Shown here: piece by piece, positions 1 through 9,846 of the stretch
Layout of the letters: each line of letters begins with the position of its first letter
Position numbering within the stretch: position 1 is the first letter of the stretch
Origin: Candidatus Symbiobacter mobilis CR
GTDB lineage: Bacteria; Pseudomonadota; Gammaproteobacteria; Burkholderiales; Burkholderiaceae_C
Assembly (NCBI RefSeq): GCF_000477435.1
Contig: NC_022576.1
Coordinates: forward strand, 1,488,001-1,552,000
Direction of reading: 5' to 3'
DNA: 64,000 bases
Translations under genes and position numbers: made by a program
Notes under the pieces: model-generated
Told to the model about the DNA's origin: nothing
The model's input: only the letters and a program-made list of their open reading frames with translations
The model's database searches: none

Positions 1-293
1 TAGTTGGAAAGGATGCGGTTTTCCTGCATCACGATAACCAGATCGGCACTGCGCAGCCCAGGCGGCAAAGGCTGCCAAACCCAGTCCCGTTCCCCCACTT
101 CCCAAAATCGATTGACTACCCGGTGCGCCCAGGGGAGTTGGCCTTCGTCCTTTTTATTTTTTTCTCGTCTTGTAGCTTGCCCATGTACTAACTCCAACTC
201 GATACCTTGGGCACTACATATTTGTCGAAGACGATCAAAAAGAGCAACGCGATAGTGAAGGAGACGATGTTGAAGAATGACTACCTTTTTCAT
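1..293 (-). CDS. Glycosyltransferase, N-terminal part (cut by window edge)
   Basis: An open frame starts at ATG 293 and runs off the left edge, so only about 97 codons are visible. The N-terminus (MKKVVILQHRLLHYRVALFD) has the beta-strand plus HxxxxYRxxLFD pattern typical of GT-B fold (GT4-like) glycosyltransferases. Its ATG lies 9 bp after the stop of the acetyltransferase gene, so the two probably form one transcript at the end of the polysaccharide locus. The first third is AT-rich compared with the locus core. The family call rests on the N-terminus only; the catalytic C-terminal half lies outside the window. Confidence 0.6.
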   Translation of the reverse strand, partial: MKKVVILQHRLLHYRVALFDRLRQICSAQGIELELVHGQATRREKNKKDEGQLPWAHRVVNRFWEVGERDWVWQPLPPGLRSADLVIVMQENRILSN

Positions 294-302
294 CGCAAGC
301 AT

Positions 303-905
303 TCATTGATTTAATAATGCAGGTTGGATTACACAATAATCATACCCTCGTTCAGAAAATGTGAATTTTCCATTTTTTATCGCCAATTCGTGTAATACGA
401 TGGATGTATCATCTTCAAACCGTCGGCCAATGACCCGTGCGGGAACTCCGGCAGCAATAGAGTAAGGAGGAACATCGCACGTTACGACGCTACCTGCTGC
501 GACTACACTGCCCTTTCCTATCGTAACTTTCGTTAGCAAAATAGCTCCAAACCCAATCCATACATCGGATTCGATCACAACTTTTTCATTGACATGCGTG
601 TTTTGCATACGCAGACTACCCACCCATGGTGCATAACGAACAGGATAACCAACTGCCATGAAGTCATGATCGTTTCGACCAATGATGGCAACACGGTTCG
701 CAATCAAGCAATAATCGCCAATATCACAATTTGCCTCAATATGGACCTGTTTCCCGATATATACATGGTTTCCAATGTTAATCGACTTTGGTGCCCAAAG
801 GCGTGTACCCCATCCAACATGCAAGTCACGACCATGACACAAATAACTTTTCTTGCCAGAAGTCAGGATGTATGTCTGAAAACGTCGCAAAATTGTAAAC
901 ATCAT
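303..905 (-). CDS. Hexapeptide-repeat O-acetyltransferase (WcaF/CatB-like)
   Basis: The 200-residue protein is dominated by left-handed beta-helix hexapeptide repeats (INIGNHVYIGKQVHIEANCDIG, then VVIESDVWIGFGAILLTKVTIGKGSVVAAGS). A probable catalytic His sits near residue 80 in GRNDHDF, and the family tail AAGVPARVIG is present. Such enzymes move an acetyl group from acetyl-CoA to a sugar hydroxyl in cell-surface polysaccharides. Two ATGs are adjacent (905 and 902) and no clear ribosome binding site is seen. Composition is AT-rich compared with the genes upstream, which suggests replacement of this end of the locus. It lies between the glycoside hydrolase and the partial glycosyltransferase on the same strand. 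Confidence 0.85.
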   Translation of the reverse strand: MMFTILRRFQTYILTSGKKSYLCHGRDLHVGWGTRLWAPKSINIGNHVYIGKQVHIEANCDIGDYCLIANRVAIIGRNDHDFMAVGYPVRYAPWVGSLRMQNTHVNEKVVIESDVWIGFGAILLTKVTIGKGSVVAAGSVVTCDVPPYSIAAGVPARVIGRRFEDDTSIVLHELAIKNGKFTFSERGYDYCVIQPALLNQ

Positions 906-1069
906 GAAAATTTAAATAATTATTTCACAAAAATATGTCATTCATTTTCTCAACGATTAAACACAAATATATTATTCAATTCTTTTACCAATGGCGATAC
1001 TACTTTCGATGCTTCGCATAATACAAACACCACCCAACTCAGGAACGATGTCACCTTTCACCTACTCTT

Positions 1070-2218
1070 TCACGGCATTAACCACGTTCGCTGCTGCAAA
1101 CGACCATCGCGCCGGGTATAGCTGCATGTCCATTCCCGGCCCCGCTGGGAACAACGCAAGCCTGTGGCGCCTTGCAGTTCTTGGACAACGCTGCGCCAAC
1201 GATCCACGATAGGCTTGGGCTTGCCGGAGGTGGGTTCGATCATGCCGAGTCCATATTGGTTATCCCATCCATACCAGTAAAAACGTTCCACGCCCTCCGC
1301 ACGCGCCAGCATCAGCGCACGCTCCAGTACATCGCCGGATTCTTGCGACCACTCCAGTTTCTTCCAGCCCCCTTTGGCCACCATGGGGTGGTCGGGAGTG
1401 CCATCGCCGTTGGCCAGCCACCACCCGGTTTCCGTGTTCCATAAGGGTTTGTCCCCTACGCCGTTTTTTTCCATGACTTGGCGGACTTGACGAATGAAGG
1501 GAACCATTGCCTCGGGGCCTTGGCGAAAGACATAAAAATGGTGCGCGACGATGTCCACGCACTTGTTGGCCCCCGCCGCCAAGTAGCGATCCAGGTACTC
1601 GATGTGCTTACCCCCGCCAGCAGAAGCGGCAGACACAACGGCAATCGTCGGGTCGATCTGGTGCAACACCCGCTTGGCCTCGCACGTCAGCCGGACGATG
1701 GCATCAATGTCACCGGAAAAATGCGCTTTGTCGCTAGGTTCATTCCATATCTCATAGTGCCGAATCCGCCCCCGGTAGCGGTTGCCGATGACTTGCACAT
1801 AGCGAATCCAGTCTTCGATCTGCGCCGGTTCTGCGGCCCACCCTGGCTGGTAGGCGCTGGGTTCGTAGGGCCGTGCCGACGCCCATTGTGGGCTGGCGCC
1901 CAGCGGCAGGACGATATCCACATTCGCTATCGACGCCATCGCCACATAACGATCCAGCCGACTGAAGTCCCAATAGGCCTTCTTGGGTTCCAAATACGCC
2001 CAGGTTACGCCGGCATCCCACAGCCGCCAGCTTCCAAAGGGAACATTGGGCCAGGCTGTGCCCCGATCCGCACGGTGAAGATGCAAACCGAAATAGCTCA
2101 AAGGGATCGGCCCCATCGCATCTTTGGCGCTACTCGCCGCACTGCACCCTATACCGCACCCCACCGCAGCCGCCACAGCGACCGCAAACCACCACCGCTT
2201 TAGCCAGCTTTTTTGCAT
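1070..2218 (-). CDS. Secreted clan GH-A glycoside hydrolase (GH39/GH5-like)
   Basis: The 382-residue protein starts with a charged stretch (KSWLKRWW) and an alanine-rich hydrophobic core, a signal peptide that may end at a lipobox-like GIGC near residue 25. The mature part looks like a TIM-barrel hydrolase: EIWNEP (general acid/base Glu160) and WNTETGWW (nucleophile Glu263) are the two glutamates of clan GH-A. The frame is open further upstream, but ATG 2218 is chosen because it begins the signal peptide. It overlaps the 3' end of the preceding glycosyltransferase by 19 bp, so the two are probably translationally coupled. A periplasmic or outer-membrane glycosidase in an EPS locus may trim or release the polymer; the substrate is unknown. 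Confidence 0.8.
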   Translation of the reverse strand: MQKSWLKRWWFAVAVAAAVGCGIGCSAASSAKDAMGPIPLSYFGLHLHRADRGTAWPNVPFGSWRLWDAGVTWAYLEPKKAYWDFSRLDRYVAMASIANVDIVLPLGASPQWASARPYEPSAYQPGWAAEPAQIEDWIRYVQVIGNRYRGRIRHYEIWNEPSDKAHFSGDIDAIVRLTCEAKRVLHQIDPTIAVVSAASAGGGKHIEYLDRYLAAGANKCVDIVAHHFYVFRQGPEAMVPFIRQVRQVMEKNGVGDKPLWNTETGWWLANGDGTPDHPMVAKGGWKKLEWSQESGDVLERALMLARAEGVERFYWYGWDNQYGLGMIEPTSGKPKPIVDRWRSVVQELQGATGLRCSQRGREWTCSYTRRDGRLQQRTWLMP

Positions 2219-3078
2219 GGTTCTGTGCCCCTTTCCTGGATCATCCATCGCAGCCAACCTTCGAGCCTGCCCAGCGCCGTACACGCACCCACCACCGCCG
2301 TACGCACCTGTCCCCGCAGCAAGGGGATGCACACCGGAGCCAACAACCCCCGCCACACGACCCATGCACCCAAACGATGCTTGGCATAGAGCGCACCTGC
2401 CCCCCGGCCACGGATGTACGCCCCTTGGCATTGGTTCGACCATAGGCTGGATGGCGTAGCAGACCAAAGATGGTGTACCCGTGCCTGTGGAATATGTTCA
2501 ATGCATGCCCCCGCGCTGAGCGCACGGAGTACGAGATCGGTTTCCTCTCCGCATCCATACCATTGCCCCACGCCCAGCCTCTCATCAAAGCCTTTCAGAC
2601 CGTCCAACAGTTCCCGGCGCAAAAACAGGGAGATAGAACTCGCATCACCCCCCCGAAACCTGCGCCACGCCTGCAACGACAAAGTCCCCACAGACGTTTT
2701 GCCACGTGCTTGAGCCTGTTCCACCCACTGCGCCACCACACCCCCCAGCCCAAGCCGATCAGCAAATGCCCGCCGAATCTGCGCCACCGTATCCGGCTCG
2801 TACCAGCAGTCGTCGTCAGGGAATCCGACGACATCTCCCTGCGCATGGCGCAACCCAAGATTCCGTGCCTGCGAGAGGTTGGCAACCGTCATACGCACAT
2901 GCTGGATGGTCAACCCTTGCGCCACGGCGCGTTCGACGACGCTGGACAAACGGTCATCAGGGTTTTGATCGACGAGGATGACATCGAAACCCTTTTCCGT
3001 CTGCTGCACGAGCGAATCCAGCATACGCACCACGTCATCGCGGCGATGCACCGTGGCCAGAACCAGGGAGATGTGCAT
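2200..3078 (-). CDS. Family 2 glycosyltransferase (GT-A fold)
   Basis: This 292-residue protein opens with the nucleotide-binding strand ISLVLATVHR and carries PDDDCW at residues 87-92, the DxD-type metal/nucleotide-sugar site of GT2 enzymes. A downstream helix-rich region holds a possible acceptor or membrane-contact segment. ATG 3078 is chosen because it overlaps the stop of the upstream glycosyltransferase by one base (TGATG), the arrangement expected for translational coupling; extending upstream would add 21 unconserved residues. It probably adds one sugar of the EPS repeat unit on the cytoplasmic face. Donor and linkage cannot be read from sequence. Confidence 0.85.
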   Translation of the reverse strand: MHISLVLATVHRRDDVVRMLDSLVQQTEKGFDVILVDQNPDDRLSSVVERAVAQGLTIQHVRMTVANLSQARNLGLRHAQGDVVGFPDDDCWYEPDTVAQIRRAFADRLGLGGVVAQWVEQAQARGKTSVGTLSLQAWRRFRGGDASSISLFLRRELLDGLKGFDERLGVGQWYGCGEETDLVLRALSAGACIEHIPQARVHHLWSATPSSLWSNQCQGAYIRGRGAGALYAKHRLGAWVVWRGLLAPVCIPLLRGQVRTAVVGACTALGRLEGWLRWMIQERGTEPCKKAG

Positions 3079-3821
3079 CACAGACCCTGACGGATCATGC
3101 GGTGCCGCCGCACCCCATAGCGCAGCCACGATTCCAGCCACAGCCAGGGCCGTCGGCCGCAGTGTGCAAGCCGAACCTCCAAGTCTTCCCGCAAGGCAGC
3201 AAGACGGTTGGCCGACGACAGGCTGCCTGGGTGAACCCGAAAAACCGTCAGTGGCTCATCCAACTCGTATGGCGCCCCCAGTCGAGCCAATTTCAACCAC
3301 AGGTCGTAGTCCATCGCGTACCGCAGGTTTTCCTCAAAGCCCCCTACCCGCTCCAGCCAGTCCCGCCGCACGAAAGCTGCGGGGTGAGGAATGAAGTTGC
3401 CTCGCAATAAACACTGTGCCGAATAACGAGGAGCAACAAAATTTTCAGGCATCCGTTTCTGCTCACGCAGGGATTCGATCCTCCCATAACACCAGCCTAC
3501 GTCGTGTTGTTCCATGGCGCGCACCACCTTGGCCAGCACAGCGCCATCGAGATAAAAATCATCCGAGTGCAGGTATGCGATGACATCCCCTGTAGCTTCC
3601 GACAACCCGACATTCATTGCGTGCGAGATCCCCCCACGCACCTCATGCACGACACGTACAGGCCGTTCGATGGCAGCAATGCGCTGCAACGTCCCGTCTG
3701 TGGAACCCCCATCGACGAAGAGGTAGTCGATATCTGGATAGGTTTGAGCAAGCACGGAAGCAATCGAGTCTGCCAAAAACGGCTCACTGTTGTACGTGCA
3801 GGTGATGACAGAGACTTGCAT
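3078..3821 (-). CDS. Family 2 glycosyltransferase (WcaA-like)
   Basis: A 247-residue GT-A glycosyltransferase. It has the canonical start VSVITCTYN, VDGGSTDGT at residues 36-44, and HSDDF around residues 85-89 as the DxD-like motif. Further on, AMDYDLWLKLARLG matches the conserved acceptor-side ED/YDLW region of GT2. The start at 3821 is preferred over an in-frame ATG at 3830 because GGGAGA lies about 9 bases upstream of 3821 and too close to 3830. It is the first gene of the minus-strand run 3821 to 1 and is divergent from the hybrid kinase. Probable role: EPS repeat-unit assembly. Confidence 0.87.
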   Translation of the reverse strand: MQVSVITCTYNSEPFLADSIASVLAQTYPDIDYLFVDGGSTDGTLQRIAAIERPVRVVHEVRGGISHAMNVGLSEATGDVIAYLHSDDFYLDGAVLAKVVRAMEQHDVGWCYGRIESLREQKRMPENFVAPRYSAQCLLRGNFIPHPAAFVRRDWLERVGGFEENLRYAMDYDLWLKLARLGAPYELDEPLTVFRVHPGSLSSANRLAALREDLEVRLAHCGRRPWLWLESWLRYGVRRHRMIRQGL

Positions 3822-4068
3822 ATCGGCCATTCTCCCACCCAGACGGATACATCTGGAGTCCCCCACGCCCCCCCATAAGCATCAGCTCCACACCCTACTT
3901 TCCGACCAACTTCCCGTCGGCAGCACAATCCGCAATGGAATTTCTTGGCGTAGAGTGGGGATGTGCTATGCACGCTGGTACCCCCGCACACTGCGCTTGG
4001 GGTCTACCCTAGCCTGCGCATTCCCATACCTTGCTCATCCCCGCCGCCGCACCGCACTCGGAGCAGCC

Positions 4069-7000
4069 ATGCAAGCCTTATCCCCCCTCCCAGCGCCTCT
4101 GCGAACCACCATCGCCCGCGTGGTCGTTTTGCTGACCGCCGCAGGGGTACTGCTCGCTACGGCATCCTGGATGCATGCCCTGCAGTTACATACGGCTTGC
4201 GAGCTGGTGTCCCTCTCGTTCGGGGTGGCCATCTTCCTGCTGACGTGGGCCAGCTTGCAACGGCGGCGCACCAACTATTTCGTCGTACTCGGCGGGGCCT
4301 GGGCAACGGTGGGGCTGCTGGACTTGCTGCACACCCTTGCTTCCGGTGGATACCTGCCGAGTAGCAACGCCACCTCCACCACGCTGTACTGGCTTGCCTC
4401 TCGGTGGATCGGCGCCTTGGCGTGGCTGCTGGCCCCATTGTGGGCGCTGCGCCCGATGCATTTTCTGCACGTCATCGCTGGATTTGGCCTATGTGGTCTG
4501 GCTGCCATTGTGGTCATCGGGGCGGGTTTTGCACCCCCTGCGGCATTCATGCTGTACGGCGGATACCTCACCCTGGCTTTGCTCGCAGGCGGTCTGCTCT
4601 TGCTCCAGCGCATCCGCCACACCTATTCCCCTACCGTATCGTGGCTGCTGGTGTGGGCCATCCTCTCTGCCATAGCTGCCGAGGTCTTTGCCCTGCACAA
4701 GGACGTTACCCACGATTTCTTCGATGCGCTGGGGCATACCTTCCAACTTTGCAGCGTCGTGCTTGCCTTTCTGGCTCTCGTCATGTCTGAGGTACGCAGC
4801 CCGGCGGTGCTGCTGTTCCAGCAACTGGCGCAACAGGAACAGACCCTCCTTACGCTGCGGCGCCGTATCCTCGGTACCGATCCTGGCAGGACACCCGATA
4901 TGCCCGGGATGGGGACCTGGTACCTGGACGTACCTTCGGGAATGCTGACATGGTCTGACCAGACGTACCAGATTTTCGGCATCGCGCCCGGCACTCCCCT
5001 GTCGTTGGACGCATCGATCAAGCTCTTGCATCCCGATGACCGGCAGCCAGTGCTTGATGCTTGGCAGGCAGCCTTGCACGGAGCACCTTTCGATATCCGC
5101 CACCGCATCGTCGTCGATGGACACATCCGGTGGGTACGCGAGTGGGCCGAGCTGCACTTTGGCCCCGACGGTGAACCCATCGAAAGCATCGGTCTGGTGC
5201 AGGACATCACCGACCAAGTGCTCATCGAAGAAACCCTGCGCGACCGGGAAGAGCGCCTGCGCTGTCTTTTCGAGAACATGAACCTCGGCGCAGTGATTTA
5301 TGAAGCCGTGGACGATGGTGCCGACTTCGTCTTCCGCGAGGTCAACAAGGCTGTCGAGCGCTACGAAAACCTCGATCGCGCAACCCTCATTGGCAAGCGG
5401 GTCACCCAAGCCTTTCCCGGAATCCATGACTTCGGCCTGCTTGACATATTTCGCCGTGTTTGGCGCACTGGCACCCCGGAACACTTTCCCATCGGGTTTT
5501 ACCAAGACAACCGCATCGCCGGCTGGCGGGATAACTTCGTCTACCGCCTCAGCAGCGGGGAGATCGTCGCGCTCTACGAAGACATCACGCCACGCAAACA
5601 AGCGGAAGTGGCGCTGCGCGAAAGCGAAGAGAAATTCCACCTTGCGATGTTCCATGCCCCCATCGGCATGGCCATCGTCGCGCCGGATGGGCGGTGGCTG
5701 GATGTCAACCCGGCACTGTGCAAGATCGTCGGGTACAGCGAAGCAGACTTGCTGGTGACCGACTACCAGCGCATCACCCACCCCGATGACTTGGAAGCCA
5801 GCCTGGATCGCGCCCGCCACATGCTGGCTGGGAAAATCGCCACCTTCCAAAGCGACAAACGCTATCTGCACAAGGATGGGCGCACCGTTTGGGTACAACT
5901 GAATGTGTCGCTGGTGCGCGATGCAGCGGGAAAGCCCCGCCACTTCATCTCACAAATCCAAGACATCACCGAACGCAAGCTGGCCACGGAAGCACTCCAA
6001 GCCAGTGAACGACGGTACCGCGCCCTGATTGAGGCCACCGCCCAAATCGTCTGGAGCTGCGACCCCACGGGAGCCGTCATGGACGATTCCCCAAGCTGGC
6101 GCGCTTACACCGGCCAGAATTTGGAGCAGTGGCAGGGCTACGGCTACGTCAGCGCCATCCACCCCGACGATCGGACAGAGGTCATGGAAAGGTGGCGCAA
6201 GGCCCTGGCCGCAGGAACCACGGTGACCAATGTGTACCGGCTGCGCCATGTGTCGGGGCAGTGGCGCTGGAATCTTGCGCGCGGCGTTCCTATCCTTGAT
6301 GACAGCGGCACGGTGTTGTCCTGGGTCGGAATGAACGCGGACATCCACGACCAACGCATGGCGGAACAAGCGTTGCGGGACAGCGAAGAACGCTACGACT
6401 TGGCCGTGCGCGGCAGCAACGACGGTATCTGGGACTGGAACCTCCATACCCAATCCTTCTATATGGCCCCACGATTCAAGGAGATTTTGGGGTTCCAGGA
6501 CGAAGAACTCCCCTCCACCTGGGAAGCCTGGCATACCCGCCTGCATCCCGACGATCAAGCATCGGCCATGGCGACCATCGAGGCGCATTTGCTCGATCCC
6601 TCCCCCTACGAGGACGAATACCGCCTGCGCCACAAATCGGGCGACTTCCTGTGGATCCACGCGCATGGCATCGCAACGTTCGACCCAGACGGCCACCCCA
6701 TCCGCATGGTCGGGTCGATTCGCGACATTACCGCGCAAAAGAAAGCCGAATTGCAGCTCGCGGAAAGCGAAGCCCAGTTCCGGCAACTGTTCGAGCGCAG
6801 TCACTCAGTCATGTTGCTGATCGAACCGACCACGGGCCGCATCGTCCGCGCCAACCAGGCTGCGATGACTTTCTACGGCTACGACGCACCCACCCTGACA
6901 TCGATGTCGATCGATGCCATCAATACCCTGCCCCAGCAGGAGGTCACCAACGCACGGGAACGCGCCGCACGGGAACAGACCAGCCATTTCCACTTCCGCC

Positions 7001-9846
7001 ACCGGTTGGCCAGCGGCGATATTCGGGACGTCGATGCTTACGTCACCCCCATTCCCGTGCATGGGGTTCCGATGCTGTTTTCCATCATCCATGACGTAAC
7101 GCTACGCAGGGCAGCAGAGCAAGCGCTGGCGCTGGCGAACGCTAGCCTGGCCGAGCGAGAAGAGCTGCTCACGAAGATCTTTGACACGGTCAGCGTAGGC
7201 ATCTTCCTCGTCGACCAGCGAGGCACCATCACGCACGCAAACCGTCGCATGGAAGACATGTTTGGAATACCGCTGCGCATGTTGGTCGGCACCGAGTACG
7301 GCTCCCTGGTACACCCTGCCACGCGCGGGGTGGAACGCGACGAAATGCATGCGTTGCTGCAAAGCGAAGGCACACCCATCGAACGGATGTATTGGCGTAG
7401 CGACAGCACCCAGTTCTGGGGCCGTATCTCCGGCAGAAAACTGGCCGATGCCAGCGGCAAGGAACGGGGCCTCGTTGGCGCGATCGACGACATCTCGCAA
7501 CAAAAGCAGACGATGCAGGCGCTGATGATGGCCCGGGATAAAGCCGAAGCGGCAAGTCGATCCAAATCGGAATTCCTGGCAAACATGAGCCACGAAATCC
7601 GTACCCCGATGAACGCAGTGATGGGGCTGACCGAATTGCTGTTCGACACCCGCCTCGACACCCGCCAGAGCGACTACTTGAGCAAGTTGCGCAACTCGGC
7701 GCGTTCGTTGTTGGGGATCCTCAACGACATCCTCGACTACTCCAAGATCGAAGCCGGAAAACTCGATCTCGAAAAGGTCGAATTCCCCATGGCCGAGCTA
7801 CTCGAAGACGCTGCGGACCTTTTCGGCCTTGCTGCGGCGGACAGAGGGGTGGAACTGGTTTTCGACATCTCGCCAGCCCTGCCCCCAGTGCTGGTCGGCG
7901 ACCCCTTGCGCATCAAACAGATCATCAACAACCTGTTGGGCAACGCAATCAAGTTCACCCGCGAAGGATACGTATCGTTGACGGTACAGCCAGTGGCCCA
8001 AGTGGGCGACGAACTGATGCTGCAAGCCACGGTCAATGATTCCGGAATCGGCATGACCCCCGAGCAGGCCACCCGGCTGTTCCAGCCCTTTGAGCAGGCG
8101 GATACCTCGACCACGCGCCAATTCGGCGGTACCGGGCTGGGGCTGGCCATCGCCCGGCGGCTGGCTCATGCGATGCGCGGGGAAGTCACCGTCCAGAGCC
8201 AATGGGGCCATGGCAGCACTTTCGTGTGTACCCTGCGCCTGCGTATCCCCTCCACCTCCAACCCCGCCCCTGCGAACGCACCCCCAAGCAGGATGCGCAC
8301 CCTCGTCGTCGACGATCAGCCTTTGGTATGCACGGCAGTACGCAAGCTGTTGCAGGCATGGTCGTTCGACGTTGACACGGCGCAGTCTGCGGAAGAAGGC
8401 TTGGCCAAGGCGCTGGGAGCCTTGCACCCAGGATTGCCCTACGAGCTGATCCTGCTGGATTGGGAACTGCCTGGCTTCGACGGTGCCGCGTTCACCCGCC
8501 GTCTGCGTGAATCGCAGGCATCGCTGCACGATGGCATGCAGTCCAGGGTCGTCGCCATGGTGACCACCCACTCGCGACAGTCCGCGCAGCAAACAGCGAT
8601 CCAAGTACGGATCGATGCAATCATCGACAAACCCGTCATGGCATCCCCGCTCGCCACCTTGCTGGCGCGCCTGCAAGCGGGGATCGTCGATACCGGCGTG
8701 CAGCCTCCCTCCAGCAGCTTGCAGCATGGGCGCAGCCGAATGCGACTTGTACACGGGGCCACGATCCTGCTCGTCGAAGACAACCCGACCAACCAGATGG
8801 TGGCGCAAGCGATGCTCGAAGGACTCGGGCTGGCCGTGACCCTCGCAAGCAACGGTCGCGAAGCTACCGAACTGGCCGCCACGCATCGCTTCGACGCCAT
8901 CCTGATGGATCTGCACATGCCGGAAATGGACGGCATCGAAGCCACCCGGACGATCCGCGCCCTGCCCGGATGCAAGCAGGCGCCGATCATCGCAATGACC
9001 GCTGCGGCGATGATGGCTGATCGGGTAGCCAGCGAGTCTGCGGGGATGGACGATTTCGTCTCCAAGCCCATCGACGTGGCCGAACTGACCACCGTCCTGC
9101 TGCGATGGATTCCCGCACAGGTTCCGCGCCAAGCGCCCACGGCACCCTCGATAGCCCTGCAGATGTCCGGCCATCGCGGAACTTCCTTCGCCGTCGAAGG
9201 CCTGGATGTGGAACAGGCCGCACTGCGCATGGGTAATAACTGGAACCTGCTGCGCCAAGCGATAGCGGGCTTTGCCCGCGACTTTGCCGACAGCGCCGCA
9301 GAGATGGAAGACAGCCTGCAGCAGGAACGTTGGCCCGACGCCCAACGCCTGGCCCACACCATCAAAGGCATGGCGCAAGCCATTGGCGCGAACGACCTGC
9401 ACAGCGCCAGCAAAGAGCTGGAGGCAGACTTGGGCGTCAGACATCGGCCACTGCCCTCTGCACTGGATCGTTTCCATGCAGCCTTGGCGCGGACGCTGAC
9501 TGCTGCAGCGGCGGCAACAGTGCCAGACGCAGCCCCAACCCCTGTCGACACCACACCGGCCGCTTTGGCGGCAACCCTGCGCGAAATCCAAGCCTCCTTG
9601 GCAGGCTCCCGGTTCATCCCACCCGATTTGGTGCTGACCCTGCGGCAGGGGCTGGACTCCCCTGCGCTGCGAGACCTTTGCGACAAGCTACAAACCGAGA
9701 TCGAGTGCTTCGACTACCACAGCGCCGGTAGTACCCTTGCAGCACTGGCCACGCTGGTCAGCCCCCAGGAAGATGGAACCAATTTGCATGACACCACCGC
9801 ACATGACATTCCCGCCGAATCGCCCGACGATCCTGATCGTCGATGA
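4069..9846 (+). CDS. Giant MASE3-PAS(x7) hybrid histidine kinase with two REC and one HPt domain
   Basis: A 1925-residue sensor. A MASE3-like membrane domain occupies about residues 15-245. Seven PAS/PAC units follow, beginning near 278, 398, 525, 650, 775, 903 and 1033. Next come HisKA with phospho-acceptor His1175 (NMSHEIRTPMN), HATPase_c (G-box FGGTGLGLAIARRL), receiver 1 (Asp1464 in LLDWELPG), receiver 2 (Asp1614 in LMDLHMPEMDG) and an HPt domain (His1763 in LAHTIKGMA). All phosphorelay residues are present, so a complete His-Asp-His relay can be drawn within one chain. ATG 4069 with GGAG just upstream is chosen; earlier in-frame codons encode no recognisable domain. The ligand is unknown. 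It overlaps the downstream diguanylate cyclase by 59 bp, and that protein is its probable output. Confidence 0.9.
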   Translation: MQALSPLPAPLRTTIARVVVLLTAAGVLLATASWMHALQLHTACELVSLSFGVAIFLLTWASLQRRRTNYFVVLGGAWATVGLLDLLHTLASGGYLPSSNATSTTLYWLASRWIGALAWLLAPLWALRPMHFLHVIAGFGLCGLAAIVVIGAGFAPPAAFMLYGGYLTLALLAGGLLLLQRIRHTYSPTVSWLLVWAILSAIAAEVFALHKDVTHDFFDALGHTFQLCSVVLAFLALVMSEVRSPAVLLFQQLAQQEQTLLTLRRRILGTDPGRTPDMPGMGTWYLDVPSGMLTWSDQTYQIFGIAPGTPLSLDASIKLLHPDDRQPVLDAWQAALHGAPFDIRHRIVVDGHIRWVREWAELHFGPDGEPIESIGLVQDITDQVLIEETLRDREERLRCLFENMNLGAVIYEAVDDGADFVFREVNKAVERYENLDRATLIGKRVTQAFPGIHDFGLLDIFRRVWRTGTPEHFPIGFYQDNRIAGWRDNFVYRLSSGEIVALYEDITPRKQAEVALRESEEKFHLAMFHAPIGMAIVAPDGRWLDVNPALCKIVGYSEADLLVTDYQRITHPDDLEASLDRARHMLAGKIATFQSDKRYLHKDGRTVWVQLNVSLVRDAAGKPRHFISQIQDITERKLATEALQASERRYRALIEATAQIVWSCDPTGAVMDDSPSWRAYTGQNLEQWQGYGYVSAIHPDDRTEVMERWRKALAAGTTVTNVYRLRHVSGQWRWNLARGVPILDDSGTVLSWVGMNADIHDQRMAEQALRDSEERYDLAVRGSNDGIWDWNLHTQSFYMAPRFKEILGFQDEELPSTWEAWHTRLHPDDQASAMATIEAHLLDPSPYEDEYRLRHKSGDFLWIHAHGIATFDPDGHPIRMVGSIRDITAQKKAELQLAESEAQFRQLFERSHSVMLLIEPTTGRIVRANQAAMTFYGYDAPTLTSMSIDAINTLPQQEVTNARERAAREQTSHFHFRHRLASGDIRDVDAYVTPIPVHGVPMLFSIIHDVTLRRAAEQALALANASLAEREELLTKIFDTVSVGIFLVDQRGTITHANRRMEDMFGIPLRMLVGTEYGSLVHPATRGVERDEMHALLQSEGTPIERMYWRSDSTQFWGRISGRKLADASGKERGLVGAIDDISQQKQTMQALMMARDKAEAASRSKSEFLANMSHEIRTPMNAVMGLTELLFDTRLDTRQSDYLSKLRNSARSLLGILNDILDYSKIEAGKLDLEKVEFPMAELLEDAADLFGLAAADRGVELVFDISPALPPVLVGDPLRIKQIINNLLGNAIKFTREGYVSLTVQPVAQVGDELMLQATVNDSGIGMTPEQATRLFQPFEQADTSTTRQFGGTGLGLAIARRLAHAMRGEVTVQSQWGHGSTFVCTLRLRIPSTSNPAPANAPPSRMRTLVVDDQPLVCTAVRKLLQAWSFDVDTAQSAEEGLAKALGALHPGLPYELILLDWELPGFDGAAFTRRLRESQASLHDGMQSRVVAMVTTHSRQSAQQTAIQVRIDAIIDKPVMASPLATLLARLQAGIVDTGVQPPSSSLQHGRSRMRLVHGATILLVEDNPTNQMVAQAMLEGLGLAVTLASNGREATELAATHRFDAILMDLHMPEMDGIEATRTIRALPGCKQAPIIAMTAAAMMADRVASESAGMDDFVSKPIDVAELTTVLLRWIPAQVPRQAPTAPSIALQMSGHRGTSFAVEGLDVEQAALRMGNNWNLLRQAIAGFARDFADSAAEMEDSLQQERWPDAQRLAHTIKGMAQAIGANDLHSASKELEADLGVRHRPLPSALDRFHAALARTLTAAAAATVPDAAPTPVDTTPAALAATLREIQASLAGSRFIPPDLVLTLRQGLDSPALRDLCDKLQTEIECFDYHSAGSTLAALATLVSPQEDGTNLHDTTAHDIPAESPDDPDRR

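Noticed and set aside
1478..2203. Plus-strand open frame opposite the glycoside hydrolase
   Set aside because: Antisense of the TIM-barrel gene that has both catalytic glutamates.
4489..5943. Long minus-strand open frame (484 codons) opposite the hybrid kinase
   Set aside because: Antisense of a GC-rich PAS-coding region; no ribosome binding site or domain, while the plus strand has clear PAS motifs.
7798..9591. Minus-strand open frame of 597 codons
   Set aside because: Antisense of the kinase HATPase, receiver and HPt domains; no recognisable protein features.
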